A program made the translations under genes and the position numbers. Below, piece after piece: positions 52,741 to 63,553 of a DNA stretch of 64,000 bases. Origin of the DNA: Acidimicrobiales bacterium. GTDB taxonomy: Bacteria; Actinomycetota; Acidimicrobiia; Acidimicrobiales; SKKL01. The stretch is from positions 406,098 through 470,097 of the forward strand of contig JAXHLR010000003.1 in the NCBI GenBank assembly GCA_034521975.1, in the 5' to 3' direction. Within the stretch, counting starts at the first letter, position 1; each line of letters begins with the position of its first letter. The notes beneath the pieces are model-generated. The model did not search any database. It saw only the letters and a list, made by a program, of their open reading frames with translations, and was not told the origin of the DNA.

Positions 52741-53721
52741 ATGATCGATGTGCACGCGCACTATCTTCCCCCTTCCCTGCTCGACCGCGCCGGGGCCGAC
52801 TCCGGGCTCGTGGTGGGCTACGACGCCGAGGAGCGGCGGTTGTCGTTTCCAGCCGGACCGTCCCGTCCGGTGCCTGCGCCGCTGACCGATCTGGTCACCC
52901 GATCCGGGTGGAACGCCCAGCGGAGCATCCACCTCCAGGTCCTGTCGCCGTGGCTCGACGTGGCCGGCGACGACCTCGAAGGCGACGACGCCGTGCGGTG
53001 GACCGCCGCGATGAACGACGCCACGGCGGCCGACATCGAGGGCAACGTGGGCTTCGGAGCGTTCGCCGCCCTCCCCGTGGTCGACGGAGGCGCCGCAGCG
53101 GCCGAGCTTCGGCGCACCGTCACCGAGCTCGGCTTCCTCGGCGGGTCGATCCCCACCCAGGTGGGTGGTCGCAACCTCGACGATGCCGGACTCGACCCGC
53201 TCTTCGCTGCGGCCACCGAGTTGCGGGTGCCGTTGTTCATCCACCCCCACCGGGTCCTCGGCGCCGAACGCCTGTCGAAGGACTTCCTCACCAACGTGTG
53301 CGGGAACCCGTTCGAGACCACCGTCGCCGCGCTCAGCCTGTTCTTCGACGGCACCTTCGACCGGTACCCCGACCTCAAGATCCTCCTCGCCCACTGCGGG
53401 GGCACGCTGCCGATGCTCGCCGGTCGGGCCGTGCGCGCCGTCGCCGCCGGTGCGGCCAGCCGCCGGGGGGCGGAGAACGCCGACGAGATCCTGAACTGCT
53501 TCACCTACGACACCGTGGTCCACGACCCCGGTGTATTGGCCTTCGGCATCGCCCGGCTGGGCCACGACCGCCTCGTCCTGGGCACCGACTACCCGTTCCC
53601 CATGCTGGTGGACGACCCGATCGACCTCGTCCGTCAGGCTCTCGTCGCCACCGGCGAGGATGCCCACGGCTTCGACCACATCACCCGAGTCGGTCCCGCC
53701 AAACTCCTCGGTCTCGGATAG
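52741..53721 (+). CDS. Amidohydrolase-2 family protein (ACMSD-like)
   Basis: The 326-residue TIM-barrel protein starts MIDVHAHYLPPSLLDRAGAD with the HxH metal motif. Further ligands are in VPLFIHPHRVLG (His), ILLAHCGGTLPMLAG (His) and RLVLGTDYPFPMLVDDP (Asp). This matches the family of aminocarboxymuconate-semialdehyde decarboxylase and related non-hydrolytic decarboxylases. It probably decarboxylates or hydrolyses an aromatic or muconate-like intermediate. It follows the nitrilase-like gene by 22 bp. Confidence 0.9.
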   Translation: MIDVHAHYLPPSLLDRAGADSGLVVGYDAEERRLSFPAGPSRPVPAPLTDLVTRSGWNAQRSIHLQVLSPWLDVAGDDLEGDDAVRWTAAMNDATAADIEGNVGFGAFAALPVVDGGAAAAELRRTVTELGFLGGSIPTQVGGRNLDDAGLDPLFAAATELRVPLFIHPHRVLGAERLSKDFLTNVCGNPFETTVAALSLFFDGTFDRYPDLKILLAHCGGTLPMLAGRAVRAVAAGAASRRGAENADEILNCFTYDTVVHDPGVLAFGIARLGHDRLVLGTDYPFPMLVDDPIDLVRQALVATGEDAHGFDHITRVGPAKLLGLG

Positions 53722-53753
53722 CCGACCGGCCACAGCCGAGTGCAGGTGGTCGG

Positions 53754-54515
53754 TCAGTGGGTGACGGAGCCGCCGTCGACGACGATGGTCTGGCCGGTGA
53801 TGAAGTCCGACGCCCCGGACGCCAGGAACACCAGGGTGCCGACGAGGTCGCTGGGGGCCTGTGGCCGCTGGAGGCACCGCGTCGCCACGTTGCTGGTCCA
53901 CATCTCCTCGGACCACGCCTCGTTCTCCACGAAGGCGTCGCTCTCGGTGAGGCCGGGTGCGATGGCGTTGACGGTGACGTTCATGGCGCCCAGCTCGCGG
54001 GCGAGGGCCCGGGTCAGGGCGATGACGGCGCCCTTGGAGGCAACGTAGTGCGCCATCAGGGGCACACCCTTGAACGCCGTTGCCGACGCGATGTTCACGA
54101 TCTTGCCTCTTCCCCGCTCGGCGAAGAAGTCGAGCGCCGCAGCGCTGCACGTCGCCACGCCGCGCACGTTCACCCGCATCACCGCGTCCCACTCCGCGCG
54201 TCGGGGATGTCGGAGAACCGTTGGGGAGTGAGGTCGGCGAAGATCGCGGCGTTGTTCGACGACCACGTCGATCCCCCCGAACTGCTCGGCGCTGTCGGCG
54301 AACGCCGACTCGACCGACTCCTGATCGGTGACATCGCACGTGTAGGCGGCGGCGAGGCCGCCGCCGTCGGTGATGGCCTGGGCGACCGGCGTGGCGTCGG
54401 CCAGGTCGAGGAGCACCACGGCGGCTCCCGCGTCGGCGAGGCCTCGGGCGTACTCGGCGCCGATGCCGCGCGCGGCACCGGTCACCACCACCGTCCGTCC
54501 GTCGAGGTCAGGCAT
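53754..54515 (-). CDS. Short-chain dehydrogenase, with internal out-of-frame patch
   Basis: The 253-residue Rossmann protein has the NAD(P) motif VVVTGAARGIGAEYARGLAD, the Ser of IVNIASATAFKGVPLMAHYV and the YxxxK motif AHYVASKGAVIALTRALARE. Residues about 84-105 read properly only in another frame (NNAAIFADLTPQRFSDIPDA), showing two compensating indels near 54200 and 54265. The conserved NNA motif falls in that patch. It starts eight bases inside the molybdopterin gene's end, so the two are coupled. Confidence 0.85.
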   Translation of the reverse strand: MPDLDGRTVVVTGAARGIGAEYARGLADAGAAVVLLDLADATPVAQAITDGGGLAAAYTCDVTDQESVESAFADSAEQFGGIDVVVEQRRDLRRPHSPTVLRHPRRAEWDAVMRVNVRGVATCSAAALDFFAERGRGKIVNIASATAFKGVPLMAHYVASKGAVIALTRALARELGAMNVTVNAIAPGLTESDAFVENEAWSEEMWTSNVATRCLQRPQAPSDLVGTLVFLASGASDFITGQTIVVDGGSVTH

Positions 54516-56799
54516 CGGGGGTTCCCTCCTGGAGCGCGGCACGAAGCCGTGACGGTGTGATTGGCACTTGGCGCACCAACCCCGGTCGCCCGAGCGCGTC
54601 GTCGACGGCGCCGGCGATCGCCGCCGCGACTCCGGTGATCCCGCCCTCTCCCGCACCCTTGACACCCAATGGGTTGTGCATCGCCGGGCTGTCCTCGGAG
54701 ATCACGGTGACCATCTCCGGTGTCTCCGCCATGGTCGGGAGCAGGTAGTCCATGAACGTTGCTGCCTGCGGGTTGCCGGAGTCGTCATAGGTGAACTCCT
54801 CGAAGAGAGCGCCGCCCACGGCCTGGATCGCACCGCCGTGGAGCTGGCCTTCGACCAATGCCGGGTTCACGGCGCGACCCACGTCGAAGCCGAGCACCAG
54901 CCGTTCGACGGTCACCTCGCCCGTCTCGACGTCGACCGACACCTCTGCGGTGTGGACCCCGTAGGGATAGGTGACCTTCTCGACGTGAAAGTGTTCCTCG
55001 ACGCGAAGGCCGGGCGGCACCCCGAGACGGGCTGCCCGCGCTGGTTCGAGGAGGCCGGCGATGGTCGCCAGGTCGATGGACGCTCCCTTGGAGCCGGTGA
55101 AGCTCCCCCGGCGAAGTTCAGCTTCGCCGGCGTGGTGCCGAGCTCGTCGGCTGCCACCATGCGCGCCCGCTCCACCACGCCCTTGGCGGCGAGGTGAACG
55201 GCGGATCCCGCGGTGGCGGTCGAGCGGCTGGCGTAGCTCCCGGTGCCGAAGTCGGTCTGACCGGTGTTCAGCAGTTCGACCCGCACCAGGTCCGAAGAGA
55301 TCTGGAGCTCGTCGGCGGCGATCTGGGCGAGGATCGTCCGGATCCCCTGGCCCACCGAGGAGCAGCCCGACCGCACCGTGACCGAACCGTCGGGCTGAAC
55401 GTCGACGGCACCCGACTCCCACGGTCCGAGGCCGGACTTCTCGAGGAAGACGGCGAGGCCGAACCCGACGTGCTCACCGTCGCGGCGGCGTTGTGCCAGG
55501 CGATCGCGGTCGACGTGGGACAGCACCCGGTCGAGCAGGGCCGGGTAGTCGCCCTCGCTGAACACGACCGGCTCGGAGGTCGACAGCAGGGAGCGCTGAT
55601 AGGGGAGCTGGTCGGGACGGATCAGATTTCGGCGTCGGACCTCGACGGGGTCCAGGCTTGAGCTCTCCTGCGACCATGTCGATCAGGCGCTCCCGAACGA
55701 AGCTCGACTCGAACCGCCCTGGCGCCCGGTAGGTGGCGGTGGGGGTCCGGTTGGTGACGACGCAGTGAGCCAGCCCGCGGTAGGACGCGATGTCGTAGGG
55801 CCCGGGGAGCATCGACAGCGTCAGGTCGGGCACACGAACGCCGTGGCTCCTGACATAGGCACCGTGGTCGGACCAGAACTCCGAGCGCAGCGCCAGGATG
55901 CGACCATCGGAGTCGGCGGCCATTGCTGCATGGTGGATCTGCTGGCGGGAGTGGTTGGCGGCGACCAGGTGCTCGCGGCGATCCTCGATCCAGCGCACGG
56001 GCCGCTTGAGCCGCCACGCGGCCCAGGCGACGAGGAAGTCCTCCGGGTAGTACTCGCCGCGCACGCCGAACCCACCGCCTACTGCCGTCTCCCGCATGGT
56101 GATGCGCGACGGGGCGATGCCGAGGTGGTCGGCGAGCTGGGCGCGGTTGGAGTGCGGCACCTTCGTCGAGCCGTGCACGACGAGCCCATGGGCCAGCGGG
56201 TCGTACTCGACGACGATCCCGCGCGTCTCCATCGGTACGCCGGTGTGGCGTCCGGTGCGTAGCTCCGCCTCGACGACCACGGCGGCCTCGGCGAAAGCGG
56301 CGTCGACGTCGCCGAAGTCGGCGTGGAGGACGGTGACCTCGTTGCCCTGGGCGAAGAGAGGCTCGTCGCCGTGGTGCTCCAGATCGAGCTGTGCCTCGAG
56401 CACCTCGAGGTCGACGACGACGAGCTCGGCGGCGTCCTCAGCGGCGTACTCGTCCGATGCGACCACGATCGCGACCGGCTCGCCCACGTAGCGGACGCGG
56501 TCGCTGGCCAGCACCGGTTGGAGGAATGGCTCCACCGCCTCGTCGAACGACACACGGGGCCAGATGACCGGGATCTGCCCGCGGTCGCGCTCGACATCGG
56601 CGGCGGTCCACACCGCCACCACGCCATCGAGCTGACGGGCCTCGTCCACGTCGACCGAGGCGATGGTCCCATGGGCAACGTCGGAGCGCACGACCCGGAG
56701 ATGCAGCAACCCGGGGAGTGCCACGTCGGCCACGTAGGTGGCTGCACCGCGAATGAGGCTGGCGTCCTCGTGACGGAGGATGGAGGTGCCGATGCTCAC
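54508..56799 (-). pseudogene. Molybdopterin-binding hydroxylase large subunit 1, two indels
   Basis: The 763-codon span starts at GTG 56799 (VSIGTSILRHEDASLIRGAA). The N-terminal half has RETAVGGGFGVRGEYYPEDF and ATYRAPGRFESSFVRERL; the C-terminal half has GVPPGLRVEEHFHVEKVTYP, VGRAVNPALVEGQLHGGAIQ and the catalytic Glu region GVKGAGEGGITGVAAAIAGA. Between 55658 and 55106 the frame is shifted and then restored. The active-site loop is TYRAPGR, not the CODH loops AYRCSFR or AYRGAGR, so it is a hydroxylase rather than CO dehydrogenase. Operon order is CoxG-like, this gene, SDR. Confidence 0.85.
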
Positions 56800-57418
56800 C
56801 GCCGCTTCCGCTCCCGGAGCTTCGCGGTGACGCGATGGATGGCTCGCCGGCCGGTGGTGGTGAACCAGGCGACCACGCGTCGGGCGACCGATCGCAGGGT
56901 GTCGAGCACGATGGCGACGACGCTGACCTGCGGTGCGGAGACGGCCGCGGCCTCGTCGGCGGTGCCGGCGAGGAGCTTGTTCTCCAGGCAGGTCGCGAAC
57001 TCGCGGGTGAGGCGGGCCGAGACGTCGTTGATGATCCCGCTGCGACCGAACTGGGCCAAGGCGCCCTGCAGGGAGATGTCGGCGTCGATCTCGACGAGCG
57101 AGTCGTGCACCTGGCCGGTCACGCGGTAGTTGACCAGGGCGCTGGCCCGGCTGCCGCCCTTCTTGTCCACTCCCTTGGCGTTCACCGTGGCTGACATCGC
57201 GGTGTCGTCGCGTTCGGTGACCTCGGCGGTCCCCTCGAAGCTGGCCCCCATGGGACCCAGCTTCACCTTGAGCTGGCCCGTGTAGCGGTCGGGTCCGTCC
57301 TCGCCGGTGATGGCCGCTCCCGGCATGCACTGGGCGACGGTGGGGATGTCGCTGAAGAGCTCCCAGACTTGTGCGGGGTGGGAGCGGGACGGGTGAACGA
57401 TTGGGTGATCGTCGGCAC
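56796..57418 (-). pseudogene. CoxG-family protein, one frameshift
   Basis: GTG 57418 begins VPTITQSF; after an indel near 57388 the frame continues AQVWELFSDIPTVAQCMPGA, then ITGEDGPDRYTGQLKVKLGP and VNYRVTGQVHDSLVEIDADI. This is the SRPBCC fold of CoxG (carbon monoxide dehydrogenase subunit G), followed by a hydrophobic/basic C-terminal anchor (VVAIVLDTLRSVARRVVAWF). CoxG helps recruit molybdenum hydroxylases to the membrane. It overlaps the large-subunit gene by four bases. Confidence 0.85.
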
Positions 57419-57463
57419 TGAATCCTCCTCTGCGGGACCCCGAGCCCCTGCACCTCGAAGTGT

Positions 57464-57505
57464 GTCACAAATGCAGTCACATTTGAACTCAGGGTTGAGT
57501 GTGAC
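57464..57505. promoter_or_regulatory. GTCACA half-sites between divergent operons
   Basis: GTCACA occurs at 57464-57469 and 57476-57481 (12-bp period), and its inverse TGTGAC at 57500-57505. The group lies midway between the divergent coxG-like and coxM-like starts. It may be the operator controlling both operons. Regulator unknown; the XRE-cupin protein is one candidate. Confidence 0.4.
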
Positions 57506-57533
57506 TTGAAATCTGGGTGGGCTCCGGTAGTGT
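57506..57533 (+). promoter_or_regulatory. Possible promoter of the FAD-subunit operon
   Basis: TTGAAA at 57506-57511 and TAGTGT at 57528-57533 are 16 bp apart, and the GTG start lies seven bases further on. If used, the mRNA would be leaderless or nearly so. Prediction by eye only. Confidence 0.3.
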
Positions 57534-57540
57534 TCGCAGG

Positions 57541-58407
57541 GTGAAGCCCGCAGCCTTCGAGTACCTCGCACCACGGTCCCTCGACGAGACCTTCGCCGCT
57601 CTCGACCACTTCGGCGAGGACGCGAAGGTGCTGGCCGGGGGGCAGAGTCTGGTGGCCACCATGAACTTCCGGCTGGCCCGGCCCTCGGCCCTGGTCGATA
57701 TCGGACACCTGACCGATCTGGTCGGTCTCGACGTCGGCGAGCACGCGGTCGAGATCGGTGCCTTGACCTCGCACCGTCGCCTCGAGCTCGGCGGCGACGT
57801 CGGCGGTCCGCTCGGCCGGCTGCTGTCCCAGGCCGGCCACCTCGTCGGTCACCTTCCCATCCGCACCCGCGGCACCTTCGGCGGCAGCATCGCCCACGCC
57901 GACCCCGCGTCGGAGTGGTGCGTGCTGGCCGCCCTCCTCGACGCCACGGTGCTCGCGACCTCGCCGCGGGGCACCCGCGAGATCGCCGCCAGCGAGCACT
58001 TCATCACCGTGTTCACCACCGCCCTCGAACCCGACGAGGTCATCGCCGGGGTGCGTCTCCCGTTGCTCGGACCCGACCACCGCGCCGGGTTCGCCGAGTT
58101 CAGCCGCCGAGCGGGTGACTTCGCGATCGTCATGGCCATGTCGTCGTTCCGGCTCCGCGATGGGGCAATCGACGACCCTCGGATCGCGCTCGGCGGGGTC
58201 GCCGACCGTCCGGTCCGCGTGGCCGCCGCCGAGGAGATCCTGCAGGGCGCTGCCCCCGGACCCGCTGCGTTCGAGGAGGCAGCCCAGGCCGCTTCCACCT
58301 CGGTCGACCCCCACGGCGATCTGCAGGGACCGCCGGAGTTTCGCCGCGACCTCGTCCGGGCCATGACCCGGCGGGCGCTCGAGCAGTCCCTGCTCGCCGA
58401 GTCCTAG
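57541..58407 (+). CDS. Molybdenum hydroxylase FAD-binding subunit (CoxM-like)
   Basis: This 288-residue protein begins at GTG 57541 (VKPAAFEYLAPRSLDETFAA). The FAD pyrophosphate motifs are VLAGGQSLVATMNFRLARPS and TRGTFGGSIAHADPASEW. The C-terminal CO_deh_flav_C domain has AGFAEFSRRAGDFAIVMAMS. It passes electrons from the 2Fe-2S subunit to the final acceptor. It is the first gene of a plus-strand operon and the only FAD subunit for the three large subunits in the window. Confidence 0.94.
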   Translation: MKPAAFEYLAPRSLDETFAALDHFGEDAKVLAGGQSLVATMNFRLARPSALVDIGHLTDLVGLDVGEHAVEIGALTSHRRLELGGDVGGPLGRLLSQAGHLVGHLPIRTRGTFGGSIAHADPASEWCVLAALLDATVLATSPRGTREIAASEHFITVFTTALEPDEVIAGVRLPLLGPDHRAGFAEFSRRAGDFAIVMAMSSFRLRDGAIDDPRIALGGVADRPVRVAAAEEILQGAAPGPAAFEEAAQAASTSVDPHGDLQGPPEFRRDLVRAMTRRALEQSLLAES

Positions 58408-58410
58408 ACG

Positions 58411-60734
58411 ATGTGGGTCGGACGGTCGCTGCCGCGAGTCGAGGATTCCGCTCTCGTCCGTGGCGACGGGGCCTTCGTGGCCGATGTCGCCGTCGGGGCG
58501 TGGGTGGCTCGCTTCGTCCGGAGCCCTGTGGCCTCGGGCCGCATCCGTGAGATCCATCGTCCCCGCGGTGCGTTGGTCTTCACCGCTGCCGATCTGGCCG
58601 ATGTCGGAGAGATCCGTCCGATCCTCCACCGCGACGACTTCGTGCCGATCGGCCACCCTCCGCTCGCCTCTGACCGTGTCCGCTTCGTCGGTGAACCCGT
58701 CGCGGTGGTCGTGGCACCGACCGCCGCCGAGGCCGAGGACCTGGCCGAGGAGGTCTGGGCCGAGATCGATGCCGAGGACGCCGTCGTCGAGGTCGACCTG
58801 GCCATGGCCCCCGACGCCCCCGTGGTCCACGAGGTGCCGCCGGGGTTCGGTCGCAACACCGTCATCGACGCACGGTTCGAGACTCCGGGTGCCGCCGCGG
58901 CCTTCGACACCGCCGTCCACGTCGTCGAGGTCACCGTCGGCTCGGACCGCCAGAGCGCCATGCCGTTGGAGGCGCGGGGCAGTGTCGCTTCGGTCGATCG
59001 GCGCAGCGGTCGCATCACCCTGACCACCTCCACCCAGGCGCCACACGTCATCCGCACCGCCCTGGCCGATGTGCTGGGCATCGCCGAGCGTGAGCTCCAG
59101 GTCGTCGCCCCCGATGTCGGCGGTGGCTTCGGGCAGAAGTACTCGCTTGCCCGCGAGGACGTGGTCGTCGTGTGGCTCGCTCGGCATCTGAAGCGCAGGG
59201 TGGCGTGGATCGAGGACCGCCTCGAGAACTTCTCCTCGGCGTTCCACAGCCGCCAGCACCGCTATTCGGTCCGGGGAGCCTTCGACGCCGACGGACGCCT
59301 TCTGGCCCTCGACGCCGACATCGTCTGCAACGTCGGTGCCTACTCCTGCTTCCCCGTCACCTGTGGGGTCGAGCCGCTGATGGCCATGGCCGAGATGCCG
59401 GGGCCCTACGCGGTGGTCGACTACCGGGCCCAGGGCCAGGGCCGTGGTCACCAACACCTGCCCGATCGCTCCCTACTCGCGGGGTGTCGCGGCCCGTGAT
59501 CACACTCGCCCTCGAGCGCCTCATGGACACCGCCGCCCGCCAGATCGGTATCGACAACGTCGAGATCCGACTACGCAACCTCATCGACGAGTTCCCGCAC
59601 ACCTCGCCGACAGGCCTGGTCTATGACGAGGGCACCTACCGCGAGGCACTGCGCGCCGCTGTCGACCACCTGGATCTCGGGCGCTTCCGGGACGAGCAGC
59701 GCGTCGCCTGGTCACAGGGCCGGTATCTCGGTATCGGGTTCTCCACCTTCTCCGAGCGCACCGGGTACGGCACGTCGGCCTTCGCCTCCCGGAACATGGA
59801 CGTCACGCTCGGCTACGAGGACGTCACCCTGGAGATGGATCCCTCCGGAGGGGTCGAGCTGCGGATCGGCGCCTCGCCTCACGGTCAAGGGCTGCGCACC
59901 ACCCTGTCGCAGGTGGTGGCAGACGAGCTCGGTCTCGATCCCAGCTTGGTGCGGGTGAGCCACGGCGACACCGATCGTGATCCCTACGGCTGGGGCAGCT
60001 TCGCCAGCCGGGCGATGGTGATCGCCGGAGGCGCAGCGAAGATCGCAGGCACCCGGCTGAACGAGCAGGTGGTCGCCATCGCCGCCGAGATGCTCGAGGC
60101 GGCCCCCGAGGATGTGCGGCTCGAGGACGGCCGCGCCATCGTGGCCGGCACCAACGTCGGGGTGTCGATCCCCGAGATCGCCCGGCTCGCCTACCACCGA
60201 CGCGAGCGCTCGGGCGGGGCCGAGGGCCTGTCGGTGCGGGCCACCTACGACCCCTCGGGCACCTTCTCCAACGCCTGCCACGTGGCCACCGTCGAGGTCG
60301 ATCCCGAGACCGGTGCCGTCGAGGTCGTCGACTTTCTCGTCGTCGAGGACGCCGGCGTGCTGGTGAACCCGATGATCGTCGACGGGCAGATCCACGGCGG
60401 TGTGTGTCAGGGCATCGCCAACGCCCTCTACGAGGGGCTCCACTACGACGAGGTGGGGAACCTCTCGACCGCCTCGCTGATGGACTACCTCTCACCGACG
60501 GTTGCCGAGATCCCCCACATCGAGATCGTCCATCGCGAGACACGCACCGACGCCTCCCTCCTGGGAGCGAAGGGAGTCGGCGAGGGAGGCACCATCGGCG
60601 CCCCGGCCGCGGTGGTCAACGCGGTGAACGACGCCCTCTCGCCCTTCGGCGTGACCTTCGACCACATGCCGGTGACCCCGAGCCGCGTGCGCGCAGAGCT
60701 GCGCGACCGGATCCACGACAGGAGTGCATCATGA
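58411..60734 (+). pseudogene. Molybdopterin-binding hydroxylase large subunit 2, two indels
   Basis: The protein starts at ATG 58411 (MWVGRSLPRVEDSALVRGDG) and has VVAPDVGGGFGQKYSLARED. Indels near 59430 and 59500 break it around VVTNTCPIAPYRGVSRPVI, the active-site loop. It then runs intact with GIGFSTFSERTGYGTSAFAS, LRIGASPHGQGLRTTLSQVV, GVLVNPMIVDGQIHGGVCQG and the catalytic Glu region GAKGVGEGGTIGAPAAVVNA. PYRGVSRP differs from both CODH loops and from the TYRAPGR of its two paralogues, so its substrate range probably differs. Its end overlaps the 2Fe-2S gene (ATGA). Confidence 0.85.
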
Positions 60735-61216
60735 ACCGACCCGAATCCGTCGACGTCAGGCTGAACGTGAACGGCGAGTCCCACCGGGTGCACGTCGAGC
60801 CCCGCAAGACGCTGGCCGACACCATCCGCGAGGACTGCGGACTCACCGGGACCCACCTCGGCTGCGAGCAGGGAGTGTGCGGCGCGTGCACCGTGCTGGT
60901 CGACGGTGAGCCCGTGCGCTCGTGTCTCATGTTCGCCGTCCAGGCCGAGGGTCACTCGGTCCGAACCGTCGAAGGGCTCACCGCTGACGACGACGTGCTC
61001 CACCCGCTCCAGGAGGCCTTCTCCCAGCATCACGGCCTGCAGTGCGGATTCTGCACACCGGGATTCCTCATGCTCGCCGCCGGGGTCCTCGAGTCGACAC
61101 CCGACATCGACGAGGAGGGGCTCCGCGACGCTCTGTCGTCGAACCTGTGTCGCTGTACCGGATACCAGAACATCCTCAAGGCCGTCAGCGCCGCGGCAGA
61201 GCAGCTCAAGGCCTGA
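60731..61216 (+). CDS. Molybdenum hydroxylase 2Fe-2S subunit (CoxS-like)
   Basis: The 161-residue protein has the plant-type [2Fe-2S] site CEQGVCGACTVLVDGEPVRS and the C-terminal helical [2Fe-2S] domain with LQCGFCTPGFLMLAAGVLES and SNLCRCTGYQNILKAVSAAA. All eight Cys are present. It carries electrons from the molybdenum centre to the FAD subunit. It lies between two large-subunit genes, so it likely serves both, and probably the divergent one too. Confidence 0.95.
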   Translation: MNRPESVDVRLNVNGESHRVHVEPRKTLADTIREDCGLTGTHLGCEQGVCGACTVLVDGEPVRSCLMFAVQAEGHSVRTVEGLTADDDVLHPLQEAFSQHHGLQCGFCTPGFLMLAAGVLESTPDIDEEGLRDALSSNLCRCTGYQNILKAVSAAAEQLKA

Positions 61217-61217
61217 G

Positions 61218-63540
61218 GTGATCGGCCAGTCCGTTCCCCGTCTCGAGGACCGTCCCCTGCTGACCGGCCGGGGACGGTTCGCCGCCGACCTCTCGCGCGA
61301 GGGACAGCTCCACATGCGGGTCGTGCGGTCCACCGTGGCGCACGGGCGGATCTGCCGCGTCGACACCACGGGTGTGCGCGGTCTCGCAGGGGTGGTGGCG
61401 GTCTACACCGCGCAGGACCTCCCGACGGGCTTCCCCCCGATCGCCACCCGCCAGGTCGGGTTCGCCGACATGGTTCCGTACCTGCAACCGGTGCTCGCCA
61501 CCGACCGGGTGCGGTATGTGGGAGAGCCGGTGGCGGTCGTGCTGGCCGTCGACGAGTACCTGGCCGAGGACGCCGCCGAGAAGGTGGTGGTCGAGGTCGA
61601 CGAGTTGCCGGTGACCCTCGATCCTGTCGTCGATCCCGTGCACTGGGATGATGCGGGGAACGACACCGAGGCGCTGCGTCTGGTCGAGGACTATGGCGGC
61701 GTCGACGAGGCCTTCGACCGGGCCGACCTGATCGTCGAACTGGAGTTGAGCGTCGGTCGCCACAGCGGCGTGCCGATGGAGACCCGCGGATCGCTCGCCC
61801 ATCTCGACCCGGTGAGCGGGGTGTTGATGGTGGAGGGCGCGGCCAAGGTGCCGCACTACAACCGATCGGCCATCGCAACGATGCTGGGCATCCCTCCTGC
61901 CCGCATCGAGCTCCACGAGGGACACGTGGGCGGGAGCTTCGGGGTCCGCGGCGAGCTCTACCCCGAGGACGTGCTGGTGGCGTGGTCCGCGTTGCGCACC
62001 GGTCGACCCGTGAAGTGGATCGAGGACCGGCGCGAGCACCTCATGGCCGCCAACCACTCTCGCGACCAGGTGCACCGCATTCGCGCCGCGGTCGACTCCG
62101 ACGGTGTGATCCTCGCCATCGACGACGAGTTCTGGCTCGACCAGGGCGCCTACGTCCGTACCCACGGAGCCACGGTGCCGACCCTCACCGCCACGCTGCT
62201 GCCCGGTCCGTACCGGGTGCCGGCCTACCGCGTGGTGGGCCACGTCCGGCTGACCCACAAGACCCCGGCCGGCACCTACCGGGCGCCCGGTCGCTACGAG
62301 GCTGCCTTCGTCCGCGAGCGGCTGGTCGACGCCATCGCCGACCGGCTTGGCCGCGACCGGGCCGAGGTACGTCGGGTGAACCTGATCGGGGTCGACGAGA
62401 TGCCCTATCGGCGTCCGATGTCAGTCCTCGGGTCGCAGGTGGAGTACGACTCGGGCGACTACGCCAAGATGCTCGATCGGGTCCTCGACCACGTCGACTA
62501 CCCGACCCTCGTCGCCGACCTGGAGCGCCGTCGGCAGCGCGGGTGAGATGGTGGGTCTCGGGCTGGGGTTCTTCGTGGAGAAGAGCGGGCTGGGTCCCTA
62601 CGAAGGTGTGCAGACGGCGATCGACCCCGACGGCACCCTTCGGATCCTCACGGGAGCGGCATCGGTGGGCCAGGGCGTGGAGACGACCATCGCCCAGATC
62701 GCTGCGGACACCCTCGGGATGGACTACAGCAAGATCCGCGTCTCGCACGGACAGACCGACGAGCTCGACTACGGGCTCGGTGCCTTCGCCAGCCGGGTCA
62801 CGGTCATGACCGGCTCTGCCACCCACCGGGCGATGCTCGCGATCCGCCAGAAGGCCGTCGCGGTCGCGGCGGACCTGATGGAGGCTGCGCCCGACGATCT
62901 CGAGATCGTCGGCGGATCGGTGCAGGTGCGAGGGACGCCCTCGCGCTCGGTGAGCCTTGGTGAGATCGCTGTGGCCCTCGAGCCCGCCGGCGCCCGCCGG
63001 CTCGACATGAAGCCGGGACTCGGTGCCGAGGCCTGGTTCGAGGCCACCCACATGGCCTATCCCTACGGGTTGCACCTCGCGGTGGTGCGCATCGATCCCG
63101 AGACCGGTGGCATCGAGGTGCTTCGCTATCTCGTGGCCTATGACGTGGGTCGGGCGATCAACCCCATGATGATCGAGGGGCAGATCTGTGGTGGCGCGGC
63201 CCAGGGCATCGGCGGGGCGCTGCTGGAGAACTTCAGCTACGACGAGCTGGGTCAGCCCCAGTCGGTGTCGTTCATGGAGTACCTGATGCCGACCATCCAC
63301 GAGATGCCCGATGTCGAGATGCTGTTGTCCGAGGACGCACCCTCGCCGCTCAACCCGCTGGGGGTGAAGGGAGCGGGCGAGGGAGGTACCACCGCCGTCG
63401 GTGCGGCGCTCGCCGGTGCCGTGGATGACGCCCTCGGTCGTGCCGGTGTCGTCACCGAGCTCCCGATCACCCCCCAGATGGTTCGCGCCGCGGTGCGGGC
63501 CAACGATCTCTGTCCACCCCCCACCCGTACATCCGCCTGA
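61218..63540 (+). pseudogene. Molybdopterin-binding hydroxylase large subunit 3, one frameshift
   Basis: It starts at GTG 61218 (VIGQSVPRLEDRPLLTGRGR), two bases after the 2Fe-2S stop. The N-terminal half has EGHVGGSFGVRGELYPEDVL and the active-site loop GTYRAPGRYEAAFVRERLVD. One extra G near 62540 makes a premature TGA at 62544. The second half begins EMVGLGLGFFVEKSGLGPYE and has GRAINPMMIEGQICGGAAQG and GVKGAGEGGTTAVGAALAGA. It is most similar by eye to large subunit 1 (shared TYRAPGR and EKSGLGP), so these two are recent paralogues. Confidence 0.85.
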
Positions 63541-63553
63541 CAAGGAGCACACC

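Noticed and set aside
54508..63540. Aerobic carbon monoxide dehydrogenase operon
   Set aside because: CoxG, CoxM and CoxS homology is real, but the active-site loops are TYRAPGR or PYRGVSRP, not AYRCSFR or AYRGAGR. CoxG also accompanies other molybdenum hydroxylases.
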